A stretch of 64,000 bases of DNA from NCBI RefSeq assembly GCF_029502005.1, contig NZ_JAMQOT010000004.1, positions 310,001-374,000 on the forward strand, read 5' to 3'. The notes below the pieces were generated by a model. That model was not told where the DNA came from, did not search any database, and saw only the letters and a list, made by a program, of their open reading frames with translations. Each line of letters opens with the position of its first letter. Position 1 is the stretch's first letter. Source of the DNA: Natrinema salsiterrestre (GTDB taxonomy: Archaea; Halobacteriota; Halobacteria; Halobacteriales; Natrialbaceae). This document shows, one piece after another, positions 1-8,696 of the stretch. The position numbers and the translations under genes were made by a program.

Positions 1-93
1 GCCGCGGAGCGCGACGTCGACCACGTGTTCGCGTTCGACAGCGACTTCCGGACGCTCGCATTCGCGTTGATCCCCGAAGACGACAGTCTGTAA
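1..93 (+). CDS. PIN-domain (VapC-like) protein, C-terminal end
   Basis: Only the last 30 codons and a TAA stop are inside the window. The visible tail contains VFAFDSDFRTLAF, which resembles the last strand of haloarchaeal PIN-domain proteins, the metal-dependent RNases that include VapC toxins. The catalytic acidic residues and any partner antitoxin lie outside the window, so the toxin role is inferred from the tail alone. The next gene is on the other strand and converges on it. Confidence 0.5.
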   Translation, partial: AAERDVDHVFAFDSDFRTLAFALIPEDDSL

Positions 94-157
94 CCGGAGA
101 TCGGTGGCGTTTCGTCGGCCCAGCGGTGACTGGCTCGCGCGTCCTCAGTGACCGCGA

Positions 158-1174
158 TCAGTGCGTCGAGATCGCCGCCGTCGATCGGCTCGAGGCCAGC
201 ACCGCGAGCAGGTAACAGGCGATGGCGACGACGACGATCGAGCCGCCGGTGGGGAGGCCCTGCGAGATCGAGAAGGCGAAGCCGCCGATGACTGCGATCT
301 GTCCGAACAGGATCGACAGGTACAGCGTTTCCCGGAAGCTGTGGGCGAGCTGCGTGGCCGTCGCGACCGGGACGACGAGCATCGCGGCGACGAGGATCAC
401 GCCGAGGATCTGGATCGCGCCGACGACGACGACGGCGGTCATCACGATCAACAGCGTGTTGTACCAGGTGACGTTGAGCCGCGCGACGCGGGCCGCTTGC
501 TCGTCGAACGTGATGAAGAGCAGTTGCTTGTAGGTCGCGACGACGGTGACGACGACGAGGACGCTGATGACGGCCATCAGCTGCGCCCCCGAGGGGGTGA
601 CGACGGAGATGTTCCCGAAGAGGTAGTCCCTGACGTCGATTCCGGTCGTTCGGTCCAGACTGATGATGAGCGTCCCGATCGCGAAACTGCCGGTTAGCAT
701 GATCGCGATCGGCACGTCGCCGTACGTGTCGGTCCGCTCGATCAGCCACTGAACGCCGAGAGCACCGAGGACGCCCACGACCAGTGCGACGACCATCAGC
801 GGCCCGTCCCAGCCGGTTATCGCGTTCACGAGGAGGCCGATCGCGACCCCGGCGAACGCCGTGTGCGCCAGCGTTTCACCGATCAGGGCCATCTCGCGGT
901 GGACGAGGTATGTCCCGACCAGCGGTGCGACGATCCCGATGAGAATTCCCGTCGCGACCGACCGCCAGATGAACGGATGGGAGAACACGTTCGTCCCGAG
1001 GGCCACGTCCAGCAACCGACCCGCGATCCGAGCCTGGTCGTACATACCTCCGACGACGGGGGAGGACCGCAGCGCGTCGACTACCAGTAAGCCGACCATC
1101 GCGATCGCGAGGATCGCGGTCAGACCGATACCGGCCAGCTCGAGCCGTCGTCGGAGTGATCTGGACCCGCTCAT
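158..1174 (-). CDS. Metal ABC transporter permease (ABC-3 family)
   Basis: A 338-residue, very hydrophobic protein with about eight or nine membrane segments, typical of the ZnuB/MntB/TroC permeases that carry Zn2+ or Mn2+ across the cytoplasmic membrane. The first segment is at about residues 14-34. It is the last gene of a three-gene operon on the minus strand: its ATG shares one base with the TGA of the ATPase gene (TGATG), so the two are translationally coupled. Zinc is the more likely substrate because the binding protein upstream has a long His-rich loop, but the sequence does not prove the metal. Confidence 0.92.
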   Translation of the reverse strand: MSGSRSLRRRLELAGIGLTAILAIAMVGLLVVDALRSSPVVGGMYDQARIAGRLLDVALGTNVFSHPFIWRSVATGILIGIVAPLVGTYLVHREMALIGETLAHTAFAGVAIGLLVNAITGWDGPLMVVALVVGVLGALGVQWLIERTDTYGDVPIAIMLTGSFAIGTLIISLDRTTGIDVRDYLFGNISVVTPSGAQLMAVISVLVVVTVVATYKQLLFITFDEQAARVARLNVTWYNTLLIVMTAVVVVGAIQILGVILVAAMLVVPVATATQLAHSFRETLYLSILFGQIAVIGGFAFSISQGLPTGGSIVVVAIACYLLAVLASSRSTAAISTH

Positions 1175-1911
1175 CAGTGGTGGTGATGGACGACCTGGCC
1201 CGTCGCGCCGTAGGCCTCGGTCAGGGCATCGCTTTCGACGAACGATTCCGTGTCGCCGTGATGGTAGAGTTCCGTGTTGATACAGGCGATTCGGTTCGCA
1301 CGGTCCGTGACGACGCCGATGTCGTGTTCGATCAGGATGATCGTGATTCCCGAGTCGTTGAGCGACTCGAGCAACTGGTAGAACGCGTCGCGGGACTCGG
1401 CGTCGACGCCGACGGTCGGCTCGTCGAGGGCCAGCAGATCGGCCTCGGAGGCGAGCGCACGTGCGATGTAGGCCCGCTGGCGCTGGCCGCCCGAGAGCTC
1501 GTTGACCTGTCGGTCGGCCAGTTCTGTGATACCGACCGTCTCGAGGGCGTCGTCGACGGCCCCGCGGTCCGCGTCGGAGAGTCGTCCGTGGCCCGCGTGG
1601 GCGAATCGGCCCATGGTGACGGCCTCGCGGACGGTAACCGGCATCGAGCCGCCGCCGCTCGTCGCCTGTTGAGAGACGTAGCCGATCCGCTCGCCGTCGT
1701 CGAACGCGGCGACGGGCTCGCCGAAGAGCTCGATCGAACCGCTGTCGGGACTGCGAAGTCCGAGCATGAGATGCAAGAGGGTCGTCTTCCCCGAGCCGTT
1801 CGGGCCGATCAAGCCGAGGAAGTCGCCCTCCTCGACCGTCAGCGAGACGTCGCGGACGGCCGGCTGCTCGCCGTAGGCGAACGAAACGTTCTCGAGTTCG
1901 ACGACGGTCAC
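1174..1911 (-). CDS. Metal ABC transporter ATP-binding protein
   Basis: ATPase of the metal importer, about 245 residues. Visible motifs are Walker A GPNGSGKTT (about residues 36-44), the signature LSGGQRQR and Walker B LLALDEPTVG. I start it at the GTG at 1911, which overlaps the TGA of the binding-protein gene (GTGA) and begins directly with the first strand of the fold; the longer frame to 1992 would add 27 unsupported residues. The protein ends in four histidines (VVHHHH), a natural-looking tail that could bind metal. The neighbours are the permease downstream and the substrate-binding lipoprotein upstream. Confidence 0.93.
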   Translation of the reverse strand: MTVVELENVSFAYGEQPAVRDVSLTVEEGDFLGLIGPNGSGKTTLLHLMLGLRSPDSGSIELFGEPVAAFDDGERIGYVSQQATSGGGSMPVTVREAVTMGRFAHAGHGRLSDADRGAVDDALETVGITELADRQVNELSGGQRQRAYIARALASEADLLALDEPTVGVDAESRDAFYQLLESLNDSGITIILIEHDIGVVTDRANRIACINTELYHHGDTESFVESDALTEAYGATGQVVHHHH

Positions 1912-2960
1912 TGTGCGTCTAGTACCTCTCTGAACGCGGGCAGGTTTATTTCTTCCATTTGGTCGCGGTACCCCCATCCCTTCTCCTGCCACTGCCCGAG
2001 CGTCCCGGACAGGTGCGTGATCGGCATCGCGTCGGTGGCGTTGCTCCCCTCGAGGATGTTCTCCACCATCTGATACGATCCGTCGGTCGCCTTGAACGGG
2101 TTGTAGAGGACGGTCTCGATTCCCTCCTCGTCGATGAGGTCGATCGTTGCGGCCATGTCCTCGGTGGTGGCCTGATCCTGCGCGGAGACGCCGACGGGCG
2201 TGTGCAGATCGAACCCGTATCGATCCTGCAGGTAGGTGAACGAATCGTGGCCGGCGAAGACGGCGACTCGCCGGTCGGCCGCGTCGATCAGGTCTTCGAA
2301 CTGCCGGTCGAGGTCCTCGAGTCCGGCGACGTACTCCGCGGCGTTGTCCTCGTAGGTTTCGGCGTTGTCCGGATCGGCGTCGGCGAGGCCGGTCGCGATA
2401 GTGGTGACGACGTCCTGAGCGAGCACGGGGTCGAGCCAGACGTGGGGATCGATCGAGGTTTCGTCGTGGTCGTGACCGCCCTCGTCTGATTCGTCGTGCG
2501 ATTCGTTGTCGTCTCCGTGGTCGTCGTGCGACTCGTTGTGATCGTCGTGGCCGCCGGCATCGACCTCGTGATCCCAGCCGAGCAGCTCGTCCTCGAGACC
2601 CGCGAGACCGTCGATCACGGTGACGGAGTCGTAGTCCGCCTCGAGCGTCGCCGCGATATCCTGGGCCCAGGAAAACTCGGCCGTATCGAGGTAGACGAAC
2701 GCCCCGGAACTGGCGATCTCTCGGGTGAGGTCACCGCCGGGCGACCAGCCGTGTCCTGCTTCACCAGTTCCCACGGGGTTTTCGAAGTCGACCGCGTCGC
2801 CGCTGACCTGCTCGGCCCAGTCCCACAGGGTAAAGAAGGCGGCGTACCCGTCCTCGAATCCCGCGCTGGCCCCGCCGACGTCGTCGAGGCAACCGGCGAG
2901 GGCGCCAGTCGCGACCGCGCCGGCACCCGTTTTCACCAGCGCGCGTCGTGTGAAGTCCAT
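1908..2960 (-). CDS. Metal ABC transporter substrate-binding lipoprotein (ZnuA-like)
   Basis: First gene of the operon, 350 residues from the ATG at 2960; a GTG three codons earlier is also possible. The N-terminus has a twin-arginine motif (TRRALVK) and a lipobox ending LAGC, so it is probably exported by Tat and lipid-anchored outside the cell, as is common in haloarchaea. The body is the cluster A-I fold, with a central loop of alternating His, Asp and Glu residues followed by DPHVWLDP, the hallmark of zinc-binding members. It hands the metal to the permease encoded downstream. A TATA-like stretch lies about 27 bp before the ATG. Confidence 0.92.
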   Translation of the reverse strand: MDFTRRALVKTGAGAVATGALAGCLDDVGGASAGFEDGYAAFFTLWDWAEQVSGDAVDFENPVGTGEAGHGWSPGGDLTREIASSGAFVYLDTAEFSWAQDIAATLEADYDSVTVIDGLAGLEDELLGWDHEVDAGGHDDHNESHDDHGDDNESHDESDEGGHDHDETSIDPHVWLDPVLAQDVVTTIATGLADADPDNAETYEDNAAEYVAGLEDLDRQFEDLIDAADRRVAVFAGHDSFTYLQDRYGFDLHTPVGVSAQDQATTEDMAATIDLIDEEGIETVLYNPFKATDGSYQMVENILEGSNATDAMPITHLSGTLGQWQEKGWGYRDQMEEINLPAFREVLDAQ

Positions 2961-3012
2961 ATTCGACACTAGCCCTATCGCAGTATAAGAGTTGTTATCC
3001 TATGGGAGCATT

Positions 3013-3051
3013 TTATTAACTACGGTCGTTGAGGTTCCTCTTTGTTAATAA
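3013..3051. promoter_or_regulatory. Inverted repeat upstream of the metal-transport operon
   Basis: TTATTAAC (3013-3020) and its exact reverse complement GTTAATAA (3044-3051) lie 31 bp apart centre to centre, three helical turns. They are 53-91 bp before the start of the metal-binding lipoprotein gene and about 25 bp beyond its TATA-like element. This fits a site for a dimeric repressor such as a metal-sensing regulator. The regulator is unknown and the function is inferred. Confidence 0.4.
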
Positions 3052-3146
3052 CATTCGTCGATATAGCGAGACGAGTTATTATCGGAATCGACGCTCCCCG
3101 TCGGTTCGGCCGTGACCGACCGTTTTTCCGATCGCACGCGGACTGG

Positions 3147-3569
3147 TCACTCGAGCGAAACCGCGACTCCGATTCCGTCGCGTCGGCGGTAAGCGGGCCG
3201 ACGATCGGGGACGGAATTGCGAACGACGTCGAACGCATCGAATCGGATCACGAGTCGACCGGGATCGATCGTCGCACGGAGAACCGGACCGCGACTCGTC
3301 ACGACGACGTAGGGCGGCCGCGGGACGGGGGGTGCCTGAAGATCGTACCCCGTCGCGTCGATCGCATCGGCGAGCACCGCCGGGAGCGCCTCGAGGATCC
3401 CGGTCTCGCCGAGGATTCGATCGAGACCGTCGACGACGACCTCGCGATCGGTCGTTCGGGAGGTATCCCAGGGATCGGCGACCGCGTCGGCACAGGCGCC
3501 GATCCCGTCGACGATCGACACGTGTTCCGACTGAATTCGACGCCGGGCGGCCCGGGCTGGATGGGACAC
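3147..3569 (-). CDS. Conserved haloarchaeal protein of unknown function
   Basis: A 140-residue soluble protein with no membrane segment. It resembles a small haloarchaea-only family: an N-terminal acidic helix region (IVDGIGACADAV), then a Pro-rich strand region around PPYVVVTSRGPVLRATI. I prefer this frame over the long plus-strand frame across the same bases, because the latter is Arg/Ser-rich and unlike a haloarchaeal protein. It precedes the BrkB-like gene in the same direction with a gap of nearly 0.1 kb to its own upstream neighbour. I cannot assign a function. Confidence 0.7.
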   Translation of the reverse strand: MSHPARAARRRIQSEHVSIVDGIGACADAVADPWDTSRTTDREVVVDGLDRILGETGILEALPAVLADAIDATGYDLQAPPVPRPPYVVVTSRGPVLRATIDPGRLVIRFDAFDVVRNSVPDRRPAYRRRDGIGVAVSLE

Positions 3570-3664
3570 GGACTCCAGTGGGACGGGAACGCACTAAGAA
3601 ACCTCGACTTCGATCTCGAACGGCTCTCCCGTCGGTCGACGGGCCGCGGTGTCGCCTCCGGCCG

Positions 3665-4837
3665 TCACTCGCGCCGATTATCGACGACGAAAACGTTCAG
3701 CGTCCGAAGCCGCGCCAGTACGCCGCGCGCCCGCCGTCGCCACGACGATCCCCGCTGTGAATCGATTCGACGACGGAGTCGCTCGTTTTCGTCCTCGAGC
3801 TCGCGATTTTCCGTCTCGAGTCGATCGACTCGCTCCGCGAGGTCGTCGACGCGGTCCTCGAGCCGGTAGCGCCGCGATCGTTGGGCCTCGCGGTCGTTTC
3901 GCAGTTGATCGCGCTCCCGCCGGAGCCTCACGAGTCGCTCCTCGAGGCGTTCGCGTTCACGCTGCCCGGAATCGACGAAGGGGACGCGTTCCGGGTCCTC
4001 GTGAATGCCCTCGAGCGACTCGCTTTCGTCGCCCTCCGCATCGGGCTCGATATCGATGTGGCCCGAGCGGGTGGCGTTGACGACGCCGCCGACGAGCAGG
4101 ATCAGCCCGCCGAAGTACAGCCAGGTCAACAGGAGGAGGATCGCGCCGATCGGCCCCGCCGACTCGGAACTGCTCGAGATGGCGACGTAGACCTGAAAGA
4201 GCGACTGGAGGGCCGCCCAGCCGACGGCGGCGACGACGACGCCCGGCAGCACCTCCCGGACCGAGACGTCGACGTCGGGGAAGTAATAGTACATCGGCAG
4301 GAAGGCGATCGTCAACCCGACCACGAGCAGTATCGGGTTCAACAGGCCGATGAGGAGACTGTTCGGGAAGAACGCGAAGACGATACTGGTCGCCCCGGCC
4401 GCCACGAGCGCGACGCCGATGGTCCCGAAGACGACGATCCCGTCGCGCAACTGGTCGACCAGCGAGTTGTCCTCGGTCGACGCGTAGATCTCGGAGAACG
4501 CGGTGTCCAGCCCCCGGAAGATCTTCAGCGACCCCCACAGGAGGACGAGGAGCCCGATGACCGACGTTCCCGCGCTCCCGGTCGAACCCTCGATCCCGTC
4601 CTCGAGGATGATCTGCCCGCTCTCGGGGAGGAACCCCTCGGTCGCCGCCGACACCTGCGTGGCGAGCCCCTCGTTCCCGAGGAACGAGACGAGAAAGAAG
4701 ACGAGCACGAGCAGCGGAATCAACGAAATGAAGGCCTGATACGCGATGCTCGCCGCCATGAACGTCACGTTCTTCTCCTGAATACCCGTCACGACCGACT
4801 TCGCGAACGGGAGCGCGCCGCGAACGGTGGTACCCAT
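3665..4837 (-). CDS. YihY/virulence factor BrkB family membrane protein
   Basis: 390 residues from the ATG at 4837; the extra upstream codons of the open frame look non-coding. The first 260 residues carry about six membrane segments with the family's features, such as AASIAYQAFISLIPLLV near the start and a TWLYFGGLILLVGGVVNA helix at the end of the membrane domain. The last 130 residues are a charged, Arg/Glu-rich coiled coil (around LEERLVRLRRERDQLRND), a cytoplasmic extension not needed for the family fold. The biochemical role of BrkB/YihY proteins is not established; RNase BN activity was once wrongly assigned to them. Confidence 0.88.
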   Translation of the reverse strand: MGTTVRGALPFAKSVVTGIQEKNVTFMAASIAYQAFISLIPLLVLVFFLVSFLGNEGLATQVSAATEGFLPESGQIILEDGIEGSTGSAGTSVIGLLVLLWGSLKIFRGLDTAFSEIYASTEDNSLVDQLRDGIVVFGTIGVALVAAGATSIVFAFFPNSLLIGLLNPILLVVGLTIAFLPMYYYFPDVDVSVREVLPGVVVAAVGWAALQSLFQVYVAISSSSESAGPIGAILLLLTWLYFGGLILLVGGVVNATRSGHIDIEPDAEGDESESLEGIHEDPERVPFVDSGQRERERLEERLVRLRRERDQLRNDREAQRSRRYRLEDRVDDLAERVDRLETENRELEDENERLRRRIDSQRGSSWRRRARGVLARLRTLNVFVVDNRRE

Positions 4838-4939
4838 ACCGTCCCGTCCGTCACAATCCCGGATAGCGCCCCGGCTTGCAACCACGTGGCGCGTATCGCC
4901 GCGTCCCCGATTTCGGTCCGGTGAGTCGGCCGTCGACCG

Positions 4940-5896
4940 TTACTCCTCGAGCAACGGGGCCACCGCGTCGCGAGTCGGCAGCGCCGTCATCGCCCCCGGT
5001 GCGGTGGTCGCCGTCGCGGCGACCGCGTTCGCGAAGGCAACTGCTCCCTCGAGCGATCGGCCGGCGCGCAGGGCGGAAATCGCGCCGCCGACGAAAGCGT
5101 CGCCGGCCCCCGTCGTATCGACCGTATCGACGGCGAATCCGGGATGGTCGACCGTCGCCCCGCCCCACGACGCGCCGTCGTCTGCAACTGCGATGGCACC
5201 CTCCTCTCCCCGCGTCACGAGGACGGTGTGGATCGGCCCGCGCTCGACTGCCGCGTTTGCGACCGCGGTCGGCGTTTCGCCCGCGAACCCGAGGACCTCG
5301 AGTTCCTCGACCGTCGCGACACAGACGTCCGCGTGCGCGAGCGCGTCGCGAACGACGCTCGCGAACGTCTCCGTGTCCGGCCACAGCTCGGGCCGCAGGT
5401 TCGGATCGAAGGACGCCGTGCAGTCGGCGGCCGCTGCTCGCTCGAGCAGATCCAGCGTCGCGTCGCGTGACGACCCGCTCGCGAGCGTCACGCCGCCGGT
5501 ATGGACCCACTCGCAGTCGGAAAGCGTCTCGTCATCGATTCGGCCGGGCTCGAGGCGCGTATCGGCGGTGCCGTCGCGATAGAAGGTGAACTCGCGGTCG
5601 CCGGTCTCGTCGTGCGTGACGAAGGCGAGCGAGGTCTTCGCATCGGGGTCACGTTCGACGAACTCCTCGGAAAGCCCGCGATCGGCGAGCGTCCGCTCGA
5701 GGTATCGACCGAACGGGTCCTCGCCGACGCGGGTCCAGAACAGCGGCGGCTCGTCGAGTCGCGCGAGCGCGACGGCGACGTTCGCCGGCGCACCGCCGGG
5801 TCGGCGCTCGAAGCCCGCAACGTCCTCGAGCGGCCCCGGTCGCTCGGGAATGCAGTCGATCAGCGTTTCGCCGGCGACGAGTACGTCGTGGGGCAT
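4940..5896 (-). CDS. PfkB-family carbohydrate kinase (fructokinase or ketodeoxygluconate kinase type)
   Basis: A 318-residue ribokinase-like sugar kinase that phosphorylates a sugar hydroxyl with ATP. The first PfkB signature region is GGAPANVAVALARL (about residues 33-46). The second, DTTGAGDAFVGG near residue 255, holds the anion hole and the catalytic Asp. The length is normal for the family. The overall pattern is closest to haloarchaeal fructokinases, but ketodeoxygluconate kinase cannot be excluded and no sugar-pathway operon surrounds it to decide. Confidence 0.88.
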   Translation of the reverse strand: MPHDVLVAGETLIDCIPERPGPLEDVAGFERRPGGAPANVAVALARLDEPPLFWTRVGEDPFGRYLERTLADRGLSEEFVERDPDAKTSLAFVTHDETGDREFTFYRDGTADTRLEPGRIDDETLSDCEWVHTGGVTLASGSSRDATLDLLERAAAADCTASFDPNLRPELWPDTETFASVVRDALAHADVCVATVEELEVLGFAGETPTAVANAAVERGPIHTVLVTRGEEGAIAVADDGASWGGATVDHPGFAVDTVDTTGAGDAFVGGAISALRAGRSLEGAVAFANAVAATATTAPGAMTALPTRDAVAPLLEE

Positions 5897-6090
5897 ACCG
5901 AATCCTCCCCCGTCGATGCCAGTAGTTCTGTCGACGGCAGACCGTCACCGGGCCGTTCCATCCCGGTTCGGTTGACGGAACCGAGGCGGTCGTTGCTAGA
6001 AGATCAGTCTCGTTTCGAAAACGGATCTCCGGAACCGAACACTGGGAGGGGAGAGAAAACCGTCGGAAGCTCCGACGTCGAGTTGCTGTC

Positions 6091-7560
6091 CTACAGAACG
6101 ATGCTCTTCTTGCGCATCATCGCGTGGATCGAGGCGTCGAGCCCTTCGCGGCCGATCCCCGAATCCTTGTTTCCGCCGAAGGGGATGTCGCCCATCCCGT
6201 GGCTCGGTGCGCCGTTGATCCGGACCGCACCGGCGTCGATGCGCTCGGCCATCCGCATCGCGCGCTTGTAGTCCGCGGTAAAGACGGCCGCGTCGAGCGC
6301 GAGGTCGGAGCCGTTCGCGATCTCGAGCGCTTCGGCCTCGTCCTCGAAGGTGGTGACGGCGGCGATGGGGCCGAACTGTTCCTCGTCGACGATGCGGGCG
6401 TCCTGCGGGACGTTCGCGAGCAGCGTCGGTTCGAAGAACTGGTCGGCGAGTTCGTCGGGGACGCCTTCCGGTGCGCGCCGTTTTCCGCCGCGGACGATCT
6501 CCGCGCCCTTCTCGACGGCGTCGTCGACGAGTTCCTCGACCCAGTCGGCCTGATCCTCGCTGATGAGCGGGCCGAAGGCGGTGTCCTCGTCGAAGAGGTC
6601 GCCGGCGTTCCAGGCGTCCATCTGGCCCTCGATCGTGTCGACGACCTCGTCGTGGACCGACTCCTGAGCGAGGACGCGGGAGACGGCCGAGCAGCGCTGG
6701 CCGGCGTACTTGAACGAGCCCTTGACGCAGTTCTCCGCGACGTCGGTGATGTCGGCGTCGTCGAAGACGACCGCCGGCGCGTTGCCGCCGAGTTCCATGT
6801 GCAGGTTGACCATGCCGCTTTCGCTGGCGACGTGCTTCCCAGCGCCCGAGGAGCCGGTCATGGCGATCGCGTTGATTCGGTCGTCGCCGGAGAGGACGTC
6901 GCCGATCTCGCTCGCCTCGCCGGGAACGAAGTTGAACGCGCCGTCCGGAATCCCGTCGACGTCGGCGATGACGTCGGCGAGGATCGCCGCCGAGATGGGC
7001 GTCTTGCTCGCCGGCTTCAGCAGGACGCTGTTGCCGGCCGCGAGCGCGGGTGCGACCTGCAGGGCCGTCGTCGCGAGCGGGTAATTGTAGGGCGTGATAC
7101 AGAGGACGGCACCGATGGGTTCGTGCTTGACGATCGCCTGCCAGCCCTCGTGGCCCGCCGTGGATCCCTCGCGGTACTCGCCCTTGCTGACGATGTTGCG
7201 CGCTTCCTCCGCCGCCCGATCGAATCGCTCGGCCGCCTGATCGACTTCCCCGCGGGCCGACGAGATCGGTTTGCCCGCTTCGCGGACGATGACCTCCGCG
7301 AGTTCCTCCTCGCGCTCGCGGAGGTCATCGGCGATCGTCTCACACCACTGTGCGCGCTCGACGACCGTCGTCTCCCGTAGCTCGGGTTTGATCTCGTGGG
7401 CCGCGCTCAATGCGCTTCGAGCCTCCGCCGGGCTCGCGGCGGCGACTGTTGCGAAGGTCCCCCCCTCGGCGAGGTCGGATACCGAGATCACGCCCTCGGT
7501 CTCGAGCCACTCGCCGTCGACGTATATTCGCTCCCGTCGTTGTGCGACTCTGGTTGCCAT
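6091..7560 (-). CDS. NAD(P)-dependent aldehyde dehydrogenase
   Basis: 489 residues from the ATG at 7560. It has the complete ALDH pattern: a cofactor-binding segment, the catalytic Glu in MELGGNAP, the catalytic Cys in AGQRCSAV, and a C-terminal GGNKDSGIGREG that recalls GapN-type and lactaldehyde dehydrogenase-type members. It oxidises an aldehyde to the acid; the substrate cannot be read from sequence. It stands alone, divergent from dpsA across a low-GC 0.2-kb promoter region. It may serve central carbon metabolism together with the sugar kinase next door, but that is only inference from position. Confidence 0.92.
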   Translation of the reverse strand: MATRVAQRRERIYVDGEWLETEGVISVSDLAEGGTFATVAAASPAEARSALSAAHEIKPELRETTVVERAQWCETIADDLREREEELAEVIVREAGKPISSARGEVDQAAERFDRAAEEARNIVSKGEYREGSTAGHEGWQAIVKHEPIGAVLCITPYNYPLATTALQVAPALAAGNSVLLKPASKTPISAAILADVIADVDGIPDGAFNFVPGEASEIGDVLSGDDRINAIAMTGSSGAGKHVASESGMVNLHMELGGNAPAVVFDDADITDVAENCVKGSFKYAGQRCSAVSRVLAQESVHDEVVDTIEGQMDAWNAGDLFDEDTAFGPLISEDQADWVEELVDDAVEKGAEIVRGGKRRAPEGVPDELADQFFEPTLLANVPQDARIVDEEQFGPIAAVTTFEDEAEALEIANGSDLALDAAVFTADYKRAMRMAERIDAGAVRINGAPSHGMGDIPFGGNKDSGIGREGLDASIHAMMRKKSIVL

Positions 7561-7732
7561 ACGTGCCCGTTGAATCCCCACACTGAAAATGTTTACTCAG
7601 GGCTGAAAAAACAAAACACACGATTGATAATGCCGTTCAGCAACACCTTCAGTGCGATTCGATGCCAAATAGATGTGGACGAAGCGAAACAAAGGTTTGC
7701 TACTACAGAAAAAATGTTTTTTCATGGGCAAT

Positions 7733-7740
7733 CTTTAAGT
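7733..7740 (+). promoter_or_regulatory. TATA box of dpsA
   Basis: CTTTAAGT about 30 bp before the dpsA ATG matches the archaeal box A and would give a transcript with almost no leader. The flanking DNA (7610-7740) is clearly AT-richer than its surroundings. Confidence 0.6.
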
Positions 7741-7767
7741 GTTGAGCGCGCGTACGTATCTACTACG

Positions 7768-8313
7768 ATGAGCGCTCAAAAGACAATCCGGCAATCGGCA
7801 GACAGCGTCGAGGAGAACGCGCTTCGCCTCGAGCAGGACAAGGCCGAGCAGGTCGTCGACGCGCTGAACACGGAGCTCGCGAACTCGTACGTGCTCTACC
7901 ACCAGCTGAAGAAACACCACTGGGTCGTCGAAGGGGCCGAGTTCCTGCCGCTCCACGAGTTCCTCGAGGAGGCGTACGAACACGTCGAGGAGGGTGCAGA
8001 CGTCATCGCCGAGCGCGCGCAGGCACTGGGCGGCGTCCCGGTGTCGGGACCGTCGAACCAGGAAGAACGCGCGACCGTCGAGTTCGAGGGTGAGGACGTC
8101 TACGACGTCCGTACGATGTTCGAAAACGACCTCGAGATCTACGGAGACATCATCGAGTCGATGCGCGACAGCATCGAACTCGCCGAAAACCTCGGCGACC
8201 ACGCGACCGCCGAGATCCTGCGCGAAATCCTCGTGACGCTCGAGGAAGACGGGCACCACTTCGAGCACTACCTCGAGGACGACACGCTGGTGCTCGAGGA
8301 CGCGACTCACTAA
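7768..8313 (+). CDS. dpsA: DNA-protecting ferritin-like protein DpsA
   Basis: 181 residues, starting at the ATG at 7768 (MSAQKTIRQ) rather than at the long upstream extension of the frame. It has the Dps ferroxidase-centre pattern KKHHWVVEG, then LHEFLEEAYEHVEEG and an AERAQALGG turn, which supply the His, Asp and Glu iron ligands between subunits. Dps proteins form 12-subunit cages that oxidise Fe(II) with hydrogen peroxide and store it, protecting DNA. Haloarchaeal DpsA is known to respond to iron and oxidative stress. The gene is monocistronic and faces away from the aldehyde dehydrogenase. Confidence 0.96.
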   Translation: MSAQKTIRQSADSVEENALRLEQDKAEQVVDALNTELANSYVLYHQLKKHHWVVEGAEFLPLHEFLEEAYEHVEEGADVIAERAQALGGVPVSGPSNQEERATVEFEGEDVYDVRTMFENDLEIYGDIIESMRDSIELAENLGDHATAEILREILVTLEEDGHHFEHYLEDDTLVLEDATH

Positions 8314-8479
8314 GCGCTCCCGGAGCAACTGGCGCGGGAAGTCGAACGCGCCGGTAGTCCGTCGACGAGAACCGGAGACAGAGGGCCGAGCAGCGAGGAC
8401 CGCTTTTTCGATGCCGCGGTCAGTCGTCGTTCGAAGTCGATACGAGATCAAGAACCGCTCGTCCCGAGCGACGACGAGG

Positions 8480-8647
8480 TCAGGGCTCGAGATCGACGGC
8501 GAGATCCGTTGCAATCCAACCGTCGCAGTTGTTCCGTTCGGTAAAGACGATCTTTCCGGGGCGGGTTTCGTGACTCGTCACGACCGCCGCCGGCTCCTCG
8601 CGTTCCTCGTCGAGTTCGGGGTCCTCCCTTCGGGCGGGTACGTCCAT
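8480..8647 (-). CDS. Small haloarchaeal protein behind DtxR-like boxes (55 aa)
   Basis: A short gene starting at the ATG at 8647 and ending at a TGA. After an acidic, Glu-rich N-terminus come SHETRPGKIVFTERNNCDGW and then a short tail ATDLAVDLEP. The second half resembles the short haloarchaeal DUF7331-type proteins, whose cores also have a Thr-x-x-Gly, a strand and a Trp near the end; this is by eye. The codon pattern is haloarchaeal. Two palindromes flank its TATA box, which suggests expression under control of iron or manganese status. The function is unknown. Confidence 0.65.
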   Translation of the reverse strand: MDVPARREDPELDEEREEPAAVVTSHETRPGKIVFTERNNCDGWIATDLAVDLEP

Positions 8648-8656
8648 CACGCTGAG

Positions 8657-8696
8657 TTAGGCGGGCCTAAATCTAAAAAGGTTTTGGTCGGCCTAA
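8657..8696 (-). promoter_or_regulatory. Two DtxR/IdeR-like operators flanking a TATA box
   Basis: TTAGGCGGGCCTAA (8657-8670) is a palindrome with six-base arms. TTTGGTCGGCCTAA (8683-8696) is a degenerate copy 26 bp away. Between them CTTTTTAGAT on the minus strand is a TATA-like box for the 55-residue gene. The TTAGG...CCTAA form matches the core of operators bound by DtxR/IdeR-family Fe(II) or Mn(II) repressors; haloarchaea have homologues such as Idr and SirR. Which regulator acts here is inferred. Confidence 0.6.

Noticed and set aside
1174-1190. Four C-terminal histidines of the ABC ATPase as a cloning tag
   Set aside because: They are followed directly by a native TGA that overlaps the next start codon; a natural metal-binding tail is more likely.
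2496-2972. Plus-strand frames across the metal-binding lipoprotein gene
   Set aside because: They are antisense to the His-rich loop and signal peptide and show no protein features.
3042-3869. 275-residue plus-strand frame opposite the small conserved protein
   Set aside because: Ser/Arg-rich end, no acidic halophilic composition; the minus-strand 140-residue protein fits a haloarchaeal family.
7396-7767. In-frame extension of dpsA upstream to 7396
   Set aside because: It crosses the aldehyde dehydrogenase start and the dpsA TATA box; DpsA starts at MSAQKT.
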